64,000 bases of DNA from Cellulomonas sp. WB94 (GTDB taxonomy: Bacteria > Actinomycetota > Actinomycetes > Actinomycetales > Cellulomonadaceae), in contig NZ_QEES01000001.1 of assembly GCF_003115775.1 (NCBI RefSeq), positions 124,001 through 188,000 on the forward strand. Reading direction: 5' to 3'. A program made the position numbers and the translations under genes. Below the pieces are notes generated by a model. It searched no databases and was not told where the DNA came from. It was given only the letters and a program-made list of their open reading frames with translations. Below are positions 15,941 to 26,077 of this stretch, in pieces; the first letter of the stretch is position 1; each line of letters opens with the position of its first letter.

Positions 15941-18616
15941 TCAGCCCGTGTTCTGCAGGCCCGCGGCCACTCCGTTGACGGTCAGCAGCAGCAGGCGACG
16001 CAGGTCGTCGACGTCGTCGGGCGAGGCTCCAGTGCGCAAGCGCTTCAGTGCCCGGAGCTGGAGGAGGGAGAGGGCGTCGATGTACGGGCTGCGCAGCTGA
16101 ACGGCACGCCCCAGCACCCGGCGATGGGACAGTGCGCTGTCACTTCCGGTGATCGCGAGAACCCATCGGCGAGTGAGCCCCATCTCGTCGAGCACGAGGT
16201 CGGCGAGGTCGGAACGGTCACCGAGCGCCAGGTAGCGTGCGGCGATGCCCTCATGGGTCTTTGCGAGGGACATCTCGACGTTGTCGATGATCGTCGCGAA
16301 CAGCGGCCAGTCGGCGTACGCGGTCTGCAGCTCGGTGAGGTCAGCCACCTCGTCGAGCGCGGTGCCCAGGCCGAACCAGCCCGCCAGGTTCGTGCGGGCC
16401 TGGGACCAGGAGAACACCCACGGGATGGCGCGCAGGTCGTCGAGCGACTCGACGTCTGGCCCGCGACGAGCCGGGCGCGAGCCGAGCGGGAGGAGGCCGA
16501 TCTCTTCCAACGGGGTCACCTCGGCGAACCACCGAGGGAAACCCTTGGCGCCGACGAGCTCGTGGAAGCGGGCGCGCGAGGTCCGGTCGAGCGCGGACGC
16601 GAGGGGCGCGAACCGTTCGGTCGCCGCCGCGTTTCGCGCGGCCACGGATGGGGCGCCGGCGAGAAGCGTCGCCGCGGCGACCTGCTCGATGTGCCGTGCG
16701 GCGATCGCCGGGTCTCCGTACCGGGCGAAGATGACCTCGCCCTGTTCGGTGACCTTGAACCGGCCGTCCACCGAACCGGGCGGCTGCGCGAGCAGCGCCC
16801 TGTTGGCGGGACCGCCTCCGCGTCCCAGGGCCCCGCCGCGACCGTGAAACAGGGTCAGGGTGACGTCACGGGTCCGGGCCCATTGCGTGATCTTGCTCTG
16901 TGCGACGTCGAGCACGAGCGTTGCCGCGACGGGCCCGACGTCCTTGGAGGAGTCGGAATAGCCGAGCATGACCTCGACCCGGCGGCCGTTGACCGCCAGG
17001 CGGCGCTGCACCGCCGGTAGCTGAACCATCCCCTCCAGGATGTCGACGCTCGCCTCCAGGTCCGCGGACGTCTCGAACAGCGGCACGACGTCGATGACCG
17101 GGGCCAGGGCCGGGTCCGGGAACACGAGGGCGGCGAGCTCGTAGACCGCGGCGACGTGCCGCGCGCTGCGCGTGAACGAGACGATGTAGCGCTGGGCGGC
17201 CTGAGCACCGTGGCGGCGCTGGACGGCGCCGATCGCCCGGAACGTGTCCAGCACTTCCTGAGTCATCGCGGAGAGCGGTCCGTCGATGCCGTGCTCGGCG
17301 ATCTCAGCGAGTGCCGCATCGTGCACCCGGGAGTGCTGGCGCACCTCGAGCTCGGCCAGGTGGAACCCGAAGGTCTGCACCTGCCAGATCAGGTGTTGCA
17401 GGTCCCCATAGGCCGCACGCGGGGCGCCGGCCTCGAGCAGCGAGCGCTGCACGACGGCCAGGTCCGCCTCGAGCTGGTCGGGGTTCCCATAGGCCAGGTC
17501 GGCGTCCCGGCGCCGCGTTGCGCCGATGCGCTCCGCGACGACGAGCAGTGCGCGCCGGTGCGGCTCGTTCTGCGCGTTGCCGCCCACATGCGTGGTCACG
17601 GTCTCCGACAGCTCACGCTGGCGCTGCCACAACGTGAGCAGCTCGGGCGACGCGGGGCTGCCGTTGCCGTCGTGGGTGAGCGTGTCGCCCGCGCGCCGCG
17701 CCGCCGCCTCCAGAGCGACCAGCACGTGCTCAGATGCGATCACAGCGGCGGCGCGCGTGACGTCCGGTGTGACGTTGGGGTTGCCGTCGCGGTCCCCGCC
17801 GATCCAGGTGCCGAGCCTGGCGAACGGGCGGACGACCGGTGCCTTCGTTCCTGCGGCGTCCCCCAGGAGCCAGTCGTCGAGCCGCCGGTACACCGACGGG
17901 AACACGTCGAAGAACGTGGCGTCGAATACCGCCATCACGGTGCGGACCTCGTCCAGCACGGTGGGTTTGGCGGCACGCAGCGGCGACGTGTGCCACAGCG
18001 TGTCGATCTCGGCGAGCAGGCGCCGTTCATTCTCGGCGAGCGAGGTCCCGCCGATGTACAGCGCGTCGCGCTCCATGATCAGCTCCGAGATCCGCCTGAT
18101 CGCGCTCGCCACGGCGCGCCGACGTGCCTCGGTGGGGTGTGCCGTGACGACCGGACGGAACTCGAGCGCCTGCAGGCGTCCGACCGCGGCCTCGAATCCG
18201 ATCTCCTCAGCGAGTGCGGCCACCGCGGCGGGCAGTGAGTCGTCCGGAGCGAGCTCGTGCGGGGCATGGACGGACTCCCGCTCGCGCAGTATGCGCACCC
18301 GGTGGTATTCCTCGGCGAGGTTGGCCAGGTGGAAGTAGCACGAGAACGCGCGCGCGACCTGTTCGGCACGCTGCGCCGAGAAGCCCTCGACCAGCGCCTC
18401 CGCCTGCTCGAGCGCGGCCGTGCCCTGTTCGTCGTGCGCCAGGATCGTGAGCTCCCGCAAAGACTCGACGTCTGCCAGGAGGTCCTCGCCGCCCGCCTCG
18501 CGCAGGACCCTGCCCAGCAGCCCACCGAGAAGGCGGACGTCGTTGCGCAGCGCATCGGGCACGTCGTGGTGGGCGAGGCCACGCCGAGCGTCCTGTGGAG
18601 TGTTGTTGGCAAGCAC
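15941..18616 (-). CDS. ppc: Phosphoenolpyruvate carboxylase
   Basis: This enzyme converts PEP and bicarbonate to oxaloacetate, replenishing the TCA cycle. It has [14 protein letters not shown] (first catalytic His), [28 protein letters not shown] and [14 protein letters not shown] (second active-site loop), and it ends in the family-typical QNTG. GTG 18616 is preferred as start: TAACCT (18624-18629) precedes it by 7 nt, a leaderless arrangement, and it gives 891 residues, normal for the family. Reading from 18769 adds 51 residues of low-complexity sequence with no ribosome site. It is transcribed in the same direction as the upstream sugar locus but probably from its own promoter. Confidence 0.95.
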   Translation of the reverse strand: MLANNTPQDARRGLAHHDVPDALRNDVRLLGGLLGRVLREAGGEDLLADVESLRELTILAHDEQGTAALEQAEALVEGFSAQRAEQVARAFSCYFHLANLAEEYHRVRILRERESVHAPHELAPDDSLPAAVAALAEEIGFEAAVGRLQALEFRPVVTAHPTEARRRAVASAIRRISELIMERDALYIGGTSLAENERRLLAEIDTLWHTSPLRAAKPTVLDEVRTVMAVFDATFFDVFPSVYRRLDDWLLGDAAGTKAPVVRPFARLGTWIGGDRDGNPNVTPDVTRAAAVIASEHVLVALEAAARRAGDTLTHDGNGSPASPELLTLWQRQRELSETVTTHVGGNAQNEPHRRALLVVAERIGATRRRDADLAYGNPDQLEADLAVVQRSLLEAGAPRAAYGDLQHLIWQVQTFGFHLAELEVRQHSRVHDAALAEIAEHGIDGPLSAMTQEVLDTFRAIGAVQRRHGAQAAQRYIVSFTRSARHVAAVYELAALVFPDPALAPVIDVVPLFETSADLEASVDILEGMVQLPAVQRRLAVNGRRVEVMLGYSDSSKDVGPVAATLVLDVAQSKITQWARTRDVTLTLFHGRGGALGRGGGPANRALLAQPPGSVDGRFKVTEQGEVIFARYGDPAIAARHIEQVAAATLLAGAPSVAARNAAATERFAPLASALDRTSRARFHELVGAKGFPRWFAEVTPLEEIGLLPLGSRPARRGPDVESLDDLRAIPWVFSWSQARTNLAGWFGLGTALDEVADLTELQTAYADWPLFATIIDNVEMSLAKTHEGIAARYLALGDRSDLADLVLDEMGLTRRWVLAITGSDSALSHRRVLGRAVQLRSPYIDALSLLQLRALKRLRTGASPDDVDDLRRLLLLTVNGVAAGLQNTG

Positions 18617-18807
18617 AAGATGGAGGTTAGCCAGTGCGCGGGAGCCGGGTGCGAGCCGGGCCGAGGAAGCCTGGTGTCCCGGACCGGGAAAGCGGGACAT
18701 CTGAGGCTCAGCCGACGGTTTGGCAGATCTTGTTGACGGCGTCAACTGTCTCGTGTCCATGCACTTCACGACGGGTGGTCGCTCGCGATGCGTGGGTAGC
18801 GACTGAA

Positions 18808-19800
18808 TCAGCGGTACGCGCGTTCAGGGGGTGGAGCCGACAGTGCGCCTGGTGTCCCGACGGTGAGGCTGAGCCGGTCTCCGATCCACGAGACCGGCAG
18901 CGGGTCGATGAGTCCTCCGACGAAGTGCCCGTCAGAGTCGCGGTTCCGGAATGCGAGGAGCTGCCATGCCCCGGCTCGGTCTTGCACGAGCCGACCGGCG
19001 TAGAGCGTCGAGTCCGTCAGGCGCGTCGCGCGGGAGATGTCGTACGGTCCGGTCAGGCTGTCGATCGGCACGGTCCAGATTCCGCCACCGGCGTCGCTCG
19101 CGCGTCGCTCGTCGGAAAGCTCACCGTCCAGGCAGCTGAAAACCAGCACGGCGCGGCCGTCGACGACGGCGACCTGGGGGACCTCGAGCTGGCCGAACCC
19201 GGCCCCTGGGGCGCTGAGGGCGGGCTCGACCTGCCACGTCTCCAGGTCGGGCGAGGTCGCGTGACCGATGACGCCGCGCTCACGGAGGGCACCCTCGCGC
19301 GCGCGCGCCGTGATGAGCATGTGCCACCCGTGGCCCGCCGGGTCCTGGAAGACCCACGGGTCGCGCCATGCCTCGTCGTACCAGGCCGAGTCGCCGAGCT
19401 TCTCGTAGCACGTCGCATCCGCCTCGAGCGGCTTGCGCCCCGGGTCGACATTCCAGGTCATCAGGTCGCTCGAGGTGGCGATGCTGATCCGCTGCTGTTC
19501 CGGCCGCTCACGGCTGCACGCGGTGTAGAAGAACCGCCATAGTCCGTCGGGGCCGCAGACGATGGACCCGGTCCAGATGGCGAGGTCGTCGAAGGCGGGG
19601 CCGTCGCTGGCGACGAGCACGTCGGCGACCTCGGTCCACGAGCGCAGGTCGCTCGAGACGGCGTGGCCGACGCTCGCGTGCCGGTGCCGGCGGTCGGGGT
19701 CCCCCAGTGCGCGTGAGGCCTTGAGGTAGAAGGCGTGGAACTGCTCGCCGTCGTCGACGAACCAGCTGTCCCACGTCCAGGAGTCAGGAAGGAGGTACAT
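18808..19800 (-). CDS. Five-bladed beta-propeller glycoside hydrolase (GH32/GH43/GH68-like)
   Basis: The 330-residue protein has the spaced acidic motifs of clan GH-J/F propeller enzymes: WDSWFVDDGEQFHAFYL at the N-terminus (nucleophile Asp candidate), AIWTGSIV, WRDPWVFQDP (the RDP transition-state Asp motif) and QLEVPQ (acid/base Glu). The order and WTGS/RDP/E-x-P pattern are closest to beta-fructosidases, but substrate cannot be settled. No signal peptide is visible, so it is likely cytoplasmic. Its start lies 1 nt after the stop of the permease gene, making it the last gene of the LacI-linked operon. Confidence 0.85.
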   Translation of the reverse strand: MYLLPDSWTWDSWFVDDGEQFHAFYLKASRALGDPDRRHRHASVGHAVSSDLRSWTEVADVLVASDGPAFDDLAIWTGSIVCGPDGLWRFFYTACSRERPEQQRISIATSSDLMTWNVDPGRKPLEADATCYEKLGDSAWYDEAWRDPWVFQDPAGHGWHMLITARAREGALRERGVIGHATSPDLETWQVEPALSAPGAGFGQLEVPQVAVVDGRAVLVFSCLDGELSDERRASDAGGGIWTVPIDSLTGPYDISRATRLTDSTLYAGRLVQDRAGAWQLLAFRNRDSDGHFVGGLIDPLPVSWIGDRLSLTVGTPGALSAPPPERAYR

Positions 19801-19801
19801 G

Positions 19802-20737
19802 TCAGCCCTTCACACCGCTCGAGGCGATGGAGTTGATGAATGAGCGCTGGAACGCCAGGAACAGCGCCAGCACGGGGACGGTGATCATCGACGCGTAGGC
19901 CATGACCTGGCCCCATGCGACGTTGAGCTGGAAGAAGTACTGGATCCCGACCATGACGGGGCGAAGGTTCTCGGTCTGGACCACCATGAGCGGCCACAGG
20001 TAGGAGTTCCACGCGGGTAGGAACGTCAGGATCGCGACGGTGGCGATTGCCGGTCCGGACAACGGCATGACGACGTTGCGGTAGATCCGCCACGGGCTCG
20101 CGCCGTCCATGCGCGCAGCCTCGTCGAGCTCTCGCGGGATGCTCGAGAAGTACTGGTAGAAGAGGTAGATCGAGAACGCGTTCGCCACGAACGGGAGGAT
20201 CTGCACCTGGTAGGTGTCGAGCCATCCGGTCGTCAGCGCAAGGTGGAACCCGTTGAGCTCGAGAGACGGCAGCTTGTTGACCCACCACACCAGCGGCAGC
20301 GCGAGCGTCTCGAACGGCACGATCAGGGTCGCGATGATCGCCGTCAGGACGAGCTGCTGACCGCGCCACTGCAGCCGGGACAGCCCGAATGCCGCGAGGC
20401 TGTTGATGAAGAGGCCGAGCACGACGGTGATGGCCGAGATTCCGATCGAGTTCAGCAGGAACCGCAGGAACGGCACCCGGTCGAACACGCCGAGGTAGTT
20501 GTCGAACGAGATGTGCCCGATCGGCGCGAACGCTCTCCAGCTGCCGAGGTCCTTGAAGATCTGCAGGTCCGGCTTGAGGGACGAGACGAACATGAAGATC
20601 AGAGGGAGGGTGAACACCAGCGCGAGCACGATGCGCAGGGTCAGCACCACCGCGGCGCGTCGTCGGGTGGCCGCGGCCTTGCCAGCTGACGCCTGTGGTG
20701 CCGGTGTCGTAGTGGACGGAGCGGTGAGGGTGGTCAT
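19802..20737 (-). CDS. Carbohydrate ABC transporter permease (MalG/CUT1 type), second locus
   Basis: This permease has 311 residues, six predicted helices and the EAA loop DEAARMDGASPWRIY. The N-terminus is long and alanine/threonine-rich. Its ATG is separated from the preceding permease stop by a single base, so the two are translationally coupled. It likely imports a fructose- or arabinose-containing oligosaccharide, given the propeller hydrolase encoded next. Confidence 0.94.
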   Translation of the reverse strand: MTTLTAPSTTTPAPQASAGKAAATRRRAAVVLTLRIVLALVFTLPLIFMFVSSLKPDLQIFKDLGSWRAFAPIGHISFDNYLGVFDRVPFLRFLLNSIGISAITVVLGLFINSLAAFGLSRLQWRGQQLVLTAIIATLIVPFETLALPLVWWVNKLPSLELNGFHLALTTGWLDTYQVQILPFVANAFSIYLFYQYFSSIPRELDEAARMDGASPWRIYRNVVMPLSGPAIATVAILTFLPAWNSYLWPLMVVQTENLRPVMVGIQYFFQLNVAWGQVMAYASMITVPVLALFLAFQRSFINSIASSGVKG

Positions 20738-20738
20738 G

Positions 20739-21731
20739 TCAGGCCTTCTCCCTGGTGAGGAAGCGCTGGATCGCTGCGACGGTGAGGACGAGCGCGAAGA
20801 ACACCAGCGAGATCGCCGAGGCGTAGCCGGTTGCGAGCTGTTGGTACCCGGTGCGGACGGCCATGAACACGAGGGTCGTCGTGGAGTCGAGCGGGCCGCC
20901 CTGGGTCATCACGCTGATCTGGGAGAAGAGGCTGAGCGCGGCGATCGTGATTGTGATGAGGATGAACGTGCGGGTGGCCGCGAGGCTCGGCCACGTGATG
21001 TACCGGAACCTCTTCCACCCCGTCGCACCGTCCAGGTCACCGGCCTCGTACAGCTCGGCCGGGATGGTCTGCAGACCCGAGAGCCAGATGATCATGTGGA
21101 ACCCCACGGCCTGCCAGATCGACATGATGATGATCGCCGGCATCGCGGTGGATGTGTTGTTCAGCCAGTCGATCGGTGTGAAGTGGCCGAGCGTGATGAA
21201 CACGAGGAACTGGTTGAGCAGCCCGTCCGGCTGGTACATGAACCGCCACAGCAGCGAGACGACGACGATCGAGGTCACGACCGGCACGAAGTACACGGTG
21301 CGGAAGAAGTTCGTTCCACGGACCTTGGCGTTCACGAGCAGCGCGAGGGCGAGGGCGAGGCCGGCCTGCACCGGCACCACGACGACCGCGAAGTACAGCG
21401 TGTTGCGCAACGACGCCCAGAAGGTCGAGTCCTGGAAGAGGTTGACGAAGTTCGTCAATCCGATGAAGTGGGCCGGACGCGGTGAGATGAGGCGCGAGTT
21501 GGTGAAGGCGAGAGTGAATGCCAGGAGCACTGGGATCACGAGGAACAGGACCAGCAGGAATCCTGCGGGGCCGACCATCCAGGCGGCGGTGCGCGACTCG
21601 TGCGAGCGGGCTGAACGCACCCGGGTCTCCCCCGGGCTGCGCTGGCCGCTGGAGAACGGCCCGCGACGCAAACGCGTGCGTGTGGTGGCCCCGGTGTCGT
21701 GCCCGGGGGCGAGCGAATCTGTGGAGACCAT
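20739..21731 (-). CDS. Carbohydrate ABC transporter permease (MalF/CUT1 type), second locus
   Basis: This partner permease has about 330 residues with six helices and an EAA loop reading YEAGDLDGATGWKRFRYI. ATG 21731 is preferred (GAAGGG upstream at good spacing); GTG 21779 would begin within the intercistronic hairpin. A 69-bp gap with a strong hairpin separates it from the binding-protein gene. No ATPase is encoded in this locus either. Confidence 0.93.
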   Translation of the reverse strand: MVSTDSLAPGHDTGATTRTRLRRGPFSSGQRSPGETRVRSARSHESRTAAWMVGPAGFLLVLFLVIPVLLAFTLAFTNSRLISPRPAHFIGLTNFVNLFQDSTFWASLRNTLYFAVVVVPVQAGLALALALLVNAKVRGTNFFRTVYFVPVVTSIVVVSLLWRFMYQPDGLLNQFLVFITLGHFTPIDWLNNTSTAMPAIIIMSIWQAVGFHMIIWLSGLQTIPAELYEAGDLDGATGWKRFRYITWPSLAATRTFILITITIAALSLFSQISVMTQGGPLDSTTTLVFMAVRTGYQQLATGYASAISLVFFALVLTVAAIQRFLTREKA

Positions 21732-21758
21732 GAGATGCCCTTCGGGGTGGGCCGGACT

Positions 21759-21786
21759 GCCGGCGGCGGGTCGCCCCACCGCCGGC
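21759..21786 (-). terminator. Intercistronic stem-loop, second sugar locus
   Basis: An 8-bp perfect inverted repeat (GCCGGCGG / CCGCCGGC) with a 12-nt loop lies between the binding-protein stop and the permease start. It is the positional twin of the hairpin at 5091-5126 and probably sets the binding-protein to permease ratio. Confidence 0.6.
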
Positions 21787-21800
21787 CTGCCGGGACAGAC

Positions 21801-23102
21801 TCAGAACGTGTAGCCGCCGTTCTGCTTGATGTCCGTGTCGATGTCGCTCACGGCCTTGTCGAGGATCGTCTTCGGGTTGCCGCCCGACAGGATGTCCTGG
21901 GTCGCCTTCTGGAAGACCGACGAGATGTACGGGTATGCCGGGGTCACGGGACGCACGAGCGCGAACTTCTGGGCGAACTTGAGGAAGATCTCGTCCTTGC
22001 CGCCCGCCGAGTAGTTCGGGATCTCCGCCGCCGCTGCGGTGGTCGCCGGGATCAGACCGAGGGTGTTCGAGAAGTCGACGAAGTACTTCGTCTGGTGCGC
22101 GAAGGTGAGGTACGCGCTGGCAGCCGCAGGCGAGCTGCACTGCTGGGTCATGCCCCACTGCCACGAGCCGCCACCGATCTTCGGACCCGAGCCGAGGTCC
22201 GGCGGCGGGATGACGACGGCGTCGTCGCCGAAGGCCTTGGCGACCGTCGCGGAAGCCCAGCTGCCGGAGTACAGGATCGCGCTCTTGCCGTTCACGAAGT
22301 CGGCGGTTGCGTCGGCGCCTGACTTGGCCGACATGTAGCCGTCCTTGACCAGACCCTGCATCCAGTCCGCCCACTTGAGGGCCGCCGGGCCGTTCAGTGC
22401 ACCGTCAGCGGATTTGTAGTCGGACCGGTTGATCAGGTCCCCGCCGAAGCTCTGCAAGAAGGGCGAGTACCCGTACAGGAGCCATTCGCCGGCGCCAGCG
22501 GTCCCGAGGTCGAGGGCATACGGGAACGTGCTCGTCGCCTTGATCTTGGCGAGGGCATCGGCGAACTCGGCGCCGGTCCACGGCGTGTCCACCGCCGGGA
22601 TGCGAACGCCTGCGGCCTTGAGCACCGACGTGCGCGAGAACATGGCCAGGGCCACGTCGTAGTGACCATACGAGTAGACCTTGCCGTCGATCGTGCCCAT
22701 CGTGCTCGGGAGCTGCCCATCGAACGTGCTCGCCGGCAGGTTGAGTGGGGCGAGGTAGCCGGCCCACGCCCAGTTCGGGACGTTCGGGGAGTCGATGTCG
22801 ACGACGCACGGCAGTTTCTTGGCGGTAGCCGCAGCCACGACGGCGTCGTTGTAGGACGCCTGCGGGAAGGACGTCAGCTTGGCCTTGTACTGGGTCTGGC
22901 TCGCGTTGAAGTCGTCGACGATCTTCTGGTCGACAGCCAGCTCGGCGTCGTTGCCGCCGTTGTGCGTCCACAGATCGATCGTGGCGTTCCCGGTCCCGCT
23001 CGACGACGAGCTGGACGACGTACCGCTGCAGGCAGCCAGGGCGATGATGCTCGCCACAGCTATGCTGCCAGCTGTGAGGCGACGCATGGTGTTGGAAGAC
23101 AC
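21801..23102 (-). CDS. Sugar ABC transporter substrate-binding lipoprotein, second locus
   Basis: This family 1 solute-binding protein has 433 residues. The leader ends with the lipobox ALAAC followed by a run of serines, a flexible tether to the membrane. The mature region begins IDLWTHNGGNDAELAVD. GTG 23102 is used because GGAGGG lies 8 nt upstream. The gene follows lacI with a 94-bp gap holding direct repeats that may be operators. Confidence 0.94.
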   Translation of the reverse strand: MSSNTMRRLTAGSIAVASIIALAACSGTSSSSSSSGTGNATIDLWTHNGGNDAELAVDQKIVDDFNASQTQYKAKLTSFPQASYNDAVVAAATAKKLPCVVDIDSPNVPNWAWAGYLAPLNLPASTFDGQLPSTMGTIDGKVYSYGHYDVALAMFSRTSVLKAAGVRIPAVDTPWTGAEFADALAKIKATSTFPYALDLGTAGAGEWLLYGYSPFLQSFGGDLINRSDYKSADGALNGPAALKWADWMQGLVKDGYMSAKSGADATADFVNGKSAILYSGSWASATVAKAFGDDAVVIPPPDLGSGPKIGGGSWQWGMTQQCSSPAAASAYLTFAHQTKYFVDFSNTLGLIPATTAAAAEIPNYSAGGKDEIFLKFAQKFALVRPVTPAYPYISSVFQKATQDILSGGNPKTILDKAVSDIDTDIKQNGGYTF

Positions 23103-23118
23103 TGGGTTCCCTCCGTTG

Positions 23119-23175
23119 TCACTGATGGATCACTGATGGTCCGGTGACCGCGCGCGTGAGCACGCGGTCCGGTGA
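23119..23175. promoter_or_regulatory. Two pairs of 10-bp direct repeats upstream of the binding-protein gene
   Basis: TCACTGATGG occurs at 23119-23128 and 23130-23139 (11-bp period). GGTCCGGTGA occurs at 23138-23147 and 23166-23175. They lie between lacI and the binding-protein start. Phased repeats of about one helical turn suggest protein binding, though LacI proteins usually bind palindromes. Confidence 0.4.
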
Positions 23176-23179
23176 TGGC

Positions 23180-23213
23180 CGTCGTCTCCCCGGGGGCTAC
23201 CGGGGAGGCGACG
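23180..23213. terminator. Stem-loop at the end of lacI
   Basis: The stem has 5 bp (CGTCG/CGACG), one mismatch, then 8 bp (CTCCCCGG/CCGGGGAG), with a 6-nt loop. It spans the stop codon of the LacI gene. It could terminate or attenuate lacI transcription before the transport genes. Confidence 0.6.
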
Positions 23214-24231
23214 TCACCGACGCCCGGTGCACGACCGGGCATCGGAGCTTGGCGGTCCGCACGGGGGCCGGGGCGCCCGCCGGAGCGTCGATCTGGGCGT
23301 AGAGCTGATCGGCGGCCCACGCACCCATCTCGTAGTGCGGCAGGGTCAGGCTTGTCAGGCTCGGGTATAGCCCCTCGGCGATGATCTCCAGGTTGTCGAA
23401 GCCGACCACCGACAGGTCCGTCGGGATCCGCAGGCCACCGACGGCGGCGGCGCGGTAGGCGCCCATCGCCATGCGGTCGTTGAACGCGAACAACCCTGTC
23501 GGGCGGTTCTCCTGCGCAAGCAGTCGGACCGTCGCGCCATACGCTCCCTCGGGCAGCGGTGAGGCGTACACGACGGTGATGTTGGCGTCAGACAGACCTG
23601 CCTGAGCGCACCGCGCCCGGAACCCGGCCTCGCGCAGATGGCTCGCTGGGATGTCGTCCTCGTTGTTGACCATCCCGACGACGCGGTGGCCAGCCTGCAC
23701 GAGCACGTCGGCCGCGTCCCACCCGCCCGCGTACTCGTCGGGAACGACCCACGAGACCGCCGGGTCCTCGGTCCTCGCGTTCAGGACCACGACCGGTCCC
23801 CCGTGCAGCACCGCCGGGACGGCCAGCACCCGGTGGTACATCGCGGCGTAAAGGATGCCGTCGACGTGCCGGTCCAGCAGGGCGCGGATCTCCCGCTGCT
23901 CGAGCTCGGCGTCGTACGCGGTGTTCGTCACGAGCAGGACCGCGTCGTGCTTCCGCACGACGTCCTGTGCCCCGAGGATGATCTTGCCTGCGAAGGGCGT
24001 TGTGGCGATCTCGTCGCCCACGAGGCCGACGGACTGGGAACGCTGCGTGCGCAGGGTGCGGGCCACCGGGTTGGCGGCGTACCCGAGGTCGGTCGCCGCG
24101 CGATGCACCCTGCTCCGGGTCTCCGCAGCGATGCGCTTGCCGGAGGCGTTCGTCAGGACGTGCGAGACGGTCGTGATCGACACTCCCGCCGCGGCGGCAA
24201 CGTCTCTGATCGTGACTCGGCTTTGAGTCAT
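23197..24231 (-). CDS. LacI-family transcriptional regulator
   Basis: This 344-residue repressor has an N-terminal HTH TIRDVAAAAGVSITTVSHVL, a hinge ending in GYAANPVARTLRTQRS, and a periplasmic-binding-protein-like sugar domain with FAFNDRMAMGAYRAA and DLSVVGFDNLEI. It heads the second sugar operon and most likely represses it in the absence of the imported saccharide. A TTTCGCCA...ACAAA element just upstream of its start is only weakly palindromic. Confidence 0.94.
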   Translation of the reverse strand: MTQSRVTIRDVAAAAGVSITTVSHVLTNASGKRIAAETRSRVHRAATDLGYAANPVARTLRTQRSQSVGLVGDEIATTPFAGKIILGAQDVVRKHDAVLLVTNTAYDAELEQREIRALLDRHVDGILYAAMYHRVLAVPAVLHGGPVVVLNARTEDPAVSWVVPDEYAGGWDAADVLVQAGHRVVGMVNNEDDIPASHLREAGFRARCAQAGLSDANITVVYASPLPEGAYGATVRLLAQENRPTGLFAFNDRMAMGAYRAAAVGGLRIPTDLSVVGFDNLEIIAEGLYPSLTSLTLPHYEMGAWAADQLYAQIDAPAGAPAPVRTAKLRCPVVHRASVTSPPR

Positions 24232-24504
24232 CGTGGGTGCCCAATCGTTTTGTCGTTGGCGAAATAGTGCACGCCGACTCCGGCGCTGTCAAGAGGCGAC
24301 CCGAACCAGCCGACTCCACCACGGCGCTGACCGGCCGTGCCCGCCAGCACCCGGTGGGCAAGTCGCATCGATGCCCACCGTGCAGCCGTGGCACAAACGG
24401 GACTGCTGTCGGTCTGGTTGACAGCAGTCCCGGAGATCACCCTGCAACACGCTGCGACGTGCCGGCGCTGCGGCGCTCCGCTGGCGGTGGGTGTATGTGC
24501 GTCG

Positions 24505-24963
24505 CCCCAGTTCACGTACATCTCCTACGACGACCACCGCATCGTGCTGGACCAGCTCGTCGGTCGTGGCACGCGCCGCACGACTGACCGCGTGGCCGTT
24601 CCCACCACGACGTTCCTGACCCCGCCGCTGTCCCGCGTCGGGCTGACCGAGACGCAGGCGCGGGCGCAAGGGCTGGCCGTCCACGTGGTCGCCAAGCAGG
24701 TCGCGGACATCGCAGCGATGCCCCGACCGAAGATCGTCGGTGAGACGCACGGGCTGATCAAGCTCGTCGTCGATGCGGACACGGAGCTGCTCGTCGTCGC
24801 GACGTTGTTCTGCGTCGACTCCCAGGAGCTGATCAACCTCGTCGCGCTCGCGATTCGGGCCGGGGTCCGCGCGGCCGACCTGCGGGACGGCATCTGGACC
24901 CACCCCTCAAGCACCCAGGCCCTCAACGAGGTGCTCGCTGCGCTCCCCGCACCCGGGGCCTAG
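24505..24963 (+). pseudogene. C-terminal fragment of a flavin disulfide reductase-type protein
   Basis: About 152 residues match the dimerisation domain of pyridine nucleotide-disulfide oxidoreductases: PQFTYISYDDHRIVLDQL, PLSRVGLTETQARAQG and a C-terminal LRDGIWTHPSSTQALNEVL, where His and Thr replace the usual His-Pro-Thr ending. The FAD and NAD domains (about 300 residues) and a proper start are missing. The frame continues upstream to 24337, but that part bears no resemblance. The sequence 24232-24504 holds nothing else recognisable. It is a 5'-truncated gene. Confidence 0.75.
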
Positions 24964-25083
24964 AGCCGGCACGTCAGATGTCAGGTGCGTCGGCGGAGGC
25001 ATTCTCGATTCCCAGGTTTGCAGGAGCACATGGCTGCCTGGAGCACCGTCAGGCGGACGACGCCCACCGGCTACGGTTGGAGA

Positions 25084-25809
25084 GTGCCAGACCAGCTCTC
25101 ACCGACCGCAGCAGACATCCGTGAGCCGGAGGAGCTCAACGACGTCATGGAGGAGCCCCGCCGCGGCCGTGGTCGCCCGCGCGACCCCGATCTTGAAGCG
25201 CGAGCCCTGAGCGCCGCCCTCGAGGTCTTTGGCGAGAAGGGCTGGGTCGCGATGACGATCGACGAGGTCGCCACGCGGGCACGCGTCGGCAAGTCTTCGA
25301 TCTACCTGCGCTGGCCTGACAAGACGAGTCTTCTGACCGATGCGCTGCGCGAGGTGCAGCTGGGCGCAGCCGTCGAAGCGGCCGAGGGTGGCGCAGCTGA
25401 CGGTGACCTCGGCGAGCCGGTCGCGGAGCCATTGCTGCGCGACTACCTCATCGCGCACGCCACGCGTCGGGCCAACTTGTACCTCAGCGACGCCGGGATC
25501 GCGATGCTGCGCCTGTACGTCGAGGCGCGCGCACACCCCGACGTCTTCGCGGACATCCGCCGCCGGGCGATCACGGACTTTGTCCTGGACGAGCGGCGAC
25601 GCGTCGAGGCGGCGATCCAGCTCGTCGATGGGGTGTCGCCGATGTCGACCGTGCAGCTCCTCGACGCCGTCGAGGGCGCAGTCTTCATGCACGTCCTGGT
25701 GACTCCGCCCGAGCTGGTCGACCGGGTGCGGCTGAACCTCGCGGACTACATCGAGCAGATGGTCGACAACCAGCTGCGCGCGGTCGGCCTCAGCCCTCTC
25801 GGAAGTTGA
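25084..25809 (+). CDS. TetR-family transcriptional regulator
   Basis: This regulator has about 241 residues. After a charged leader with an AT-hook-like RRGRGRPRDPD stretch comes the TetR HTH: ALEVFGEKGWVAMTIDEVA, then RARVGKSSIYLRWPDKTSLL. The C-terminal ligand domain is of the TetR_C_11-like kind. GTG 25084 is chosen because TACGGT (25072-25077) ends 6 nt before it, a typical leaderless promoter. ATG 25030 and ATG 25147 are alternatives. It is convergent with, and overlaps by 20 bp, the fixX gene, so it is a candidate regulator of the neighbouring acid-activation locus. Confidence 0.9.
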   Translation: MPDQLSPTAADIREPEELNDVMEEPRRGRGRPRDPDLEARALSAALEVFGEKGWVAMTIDEVATRARVGKSSIYLRWPDKTSLLTDALREVQLGAAVEAAEGGAADGDLGEPVAEPLLRDYLIAHATRRANLYLSDAGIAMLRLYVEARAHPDVFADIRRRAITDFVLDERRRVEAAIQLVDGVSPMSTVQLLDAVEGAVFMHVLVTPPELVDRVRLNLADYIEQMVDNQLRAVGLSPLGS

Positions 25810-26077
25810 CCCCGAAGCCACCGCGCGGATAGTGCCAGCGCAGCGCTCCCGGCGCCGCAACGGCCAGGCAGGTCCCGCACTCGAGGCACGCGGCGTAGTC
25901 GGTGGCGATCGTGCCGTCCTCGCGCTCGCTGTACACGCCCGCCGGGCAGACGGCGATGATTGCCTTGCCGGTGCCGGTCGCCCGGCACAGCGCCTGGTCG
26001 ATGACGATGTGGGACTCGTCCTCGTCGATCTCGAACCTGTTCGCTGCCAGTCGCTCGGGAACCGTCGTCGCCTTCAC
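25790..26077 (-). CDS. fixX: FixX-type ferredoxin-like protein
   Basis: This is a 95-residue iron-sulfur protein of the electron-transfer-flavoprotein pathway. Cysteines in ALCRA, AVCPAGVY and CLECGTCLAV can ligate one [4Fe-4S] cluster, as in FixX proteins. It should pass electrons between the FixC oxidoreductase and the quinone pool or ETF. GTG 26077 makes a 4-bp GTGA overlap with the fixC stop; ATG 26098 would overlap by 25 bp. Confidence 0.9.
   Translation of the reverse strand: MKATTVPERLAANRFEIDEDESHIVIDQALCRATGTGKAIIAVCPAGVYSEREDGTIATDYAACLECGTCLAVAAPGALRWHYPRGGFGVNFREG

Noticed and set aside
24238-24280. LacI-type operator upstream of lacI
   Set aside because: The TTTCGCCAACGACAAA element has only weak dyad symmetry (about half the positions), so it is not called.
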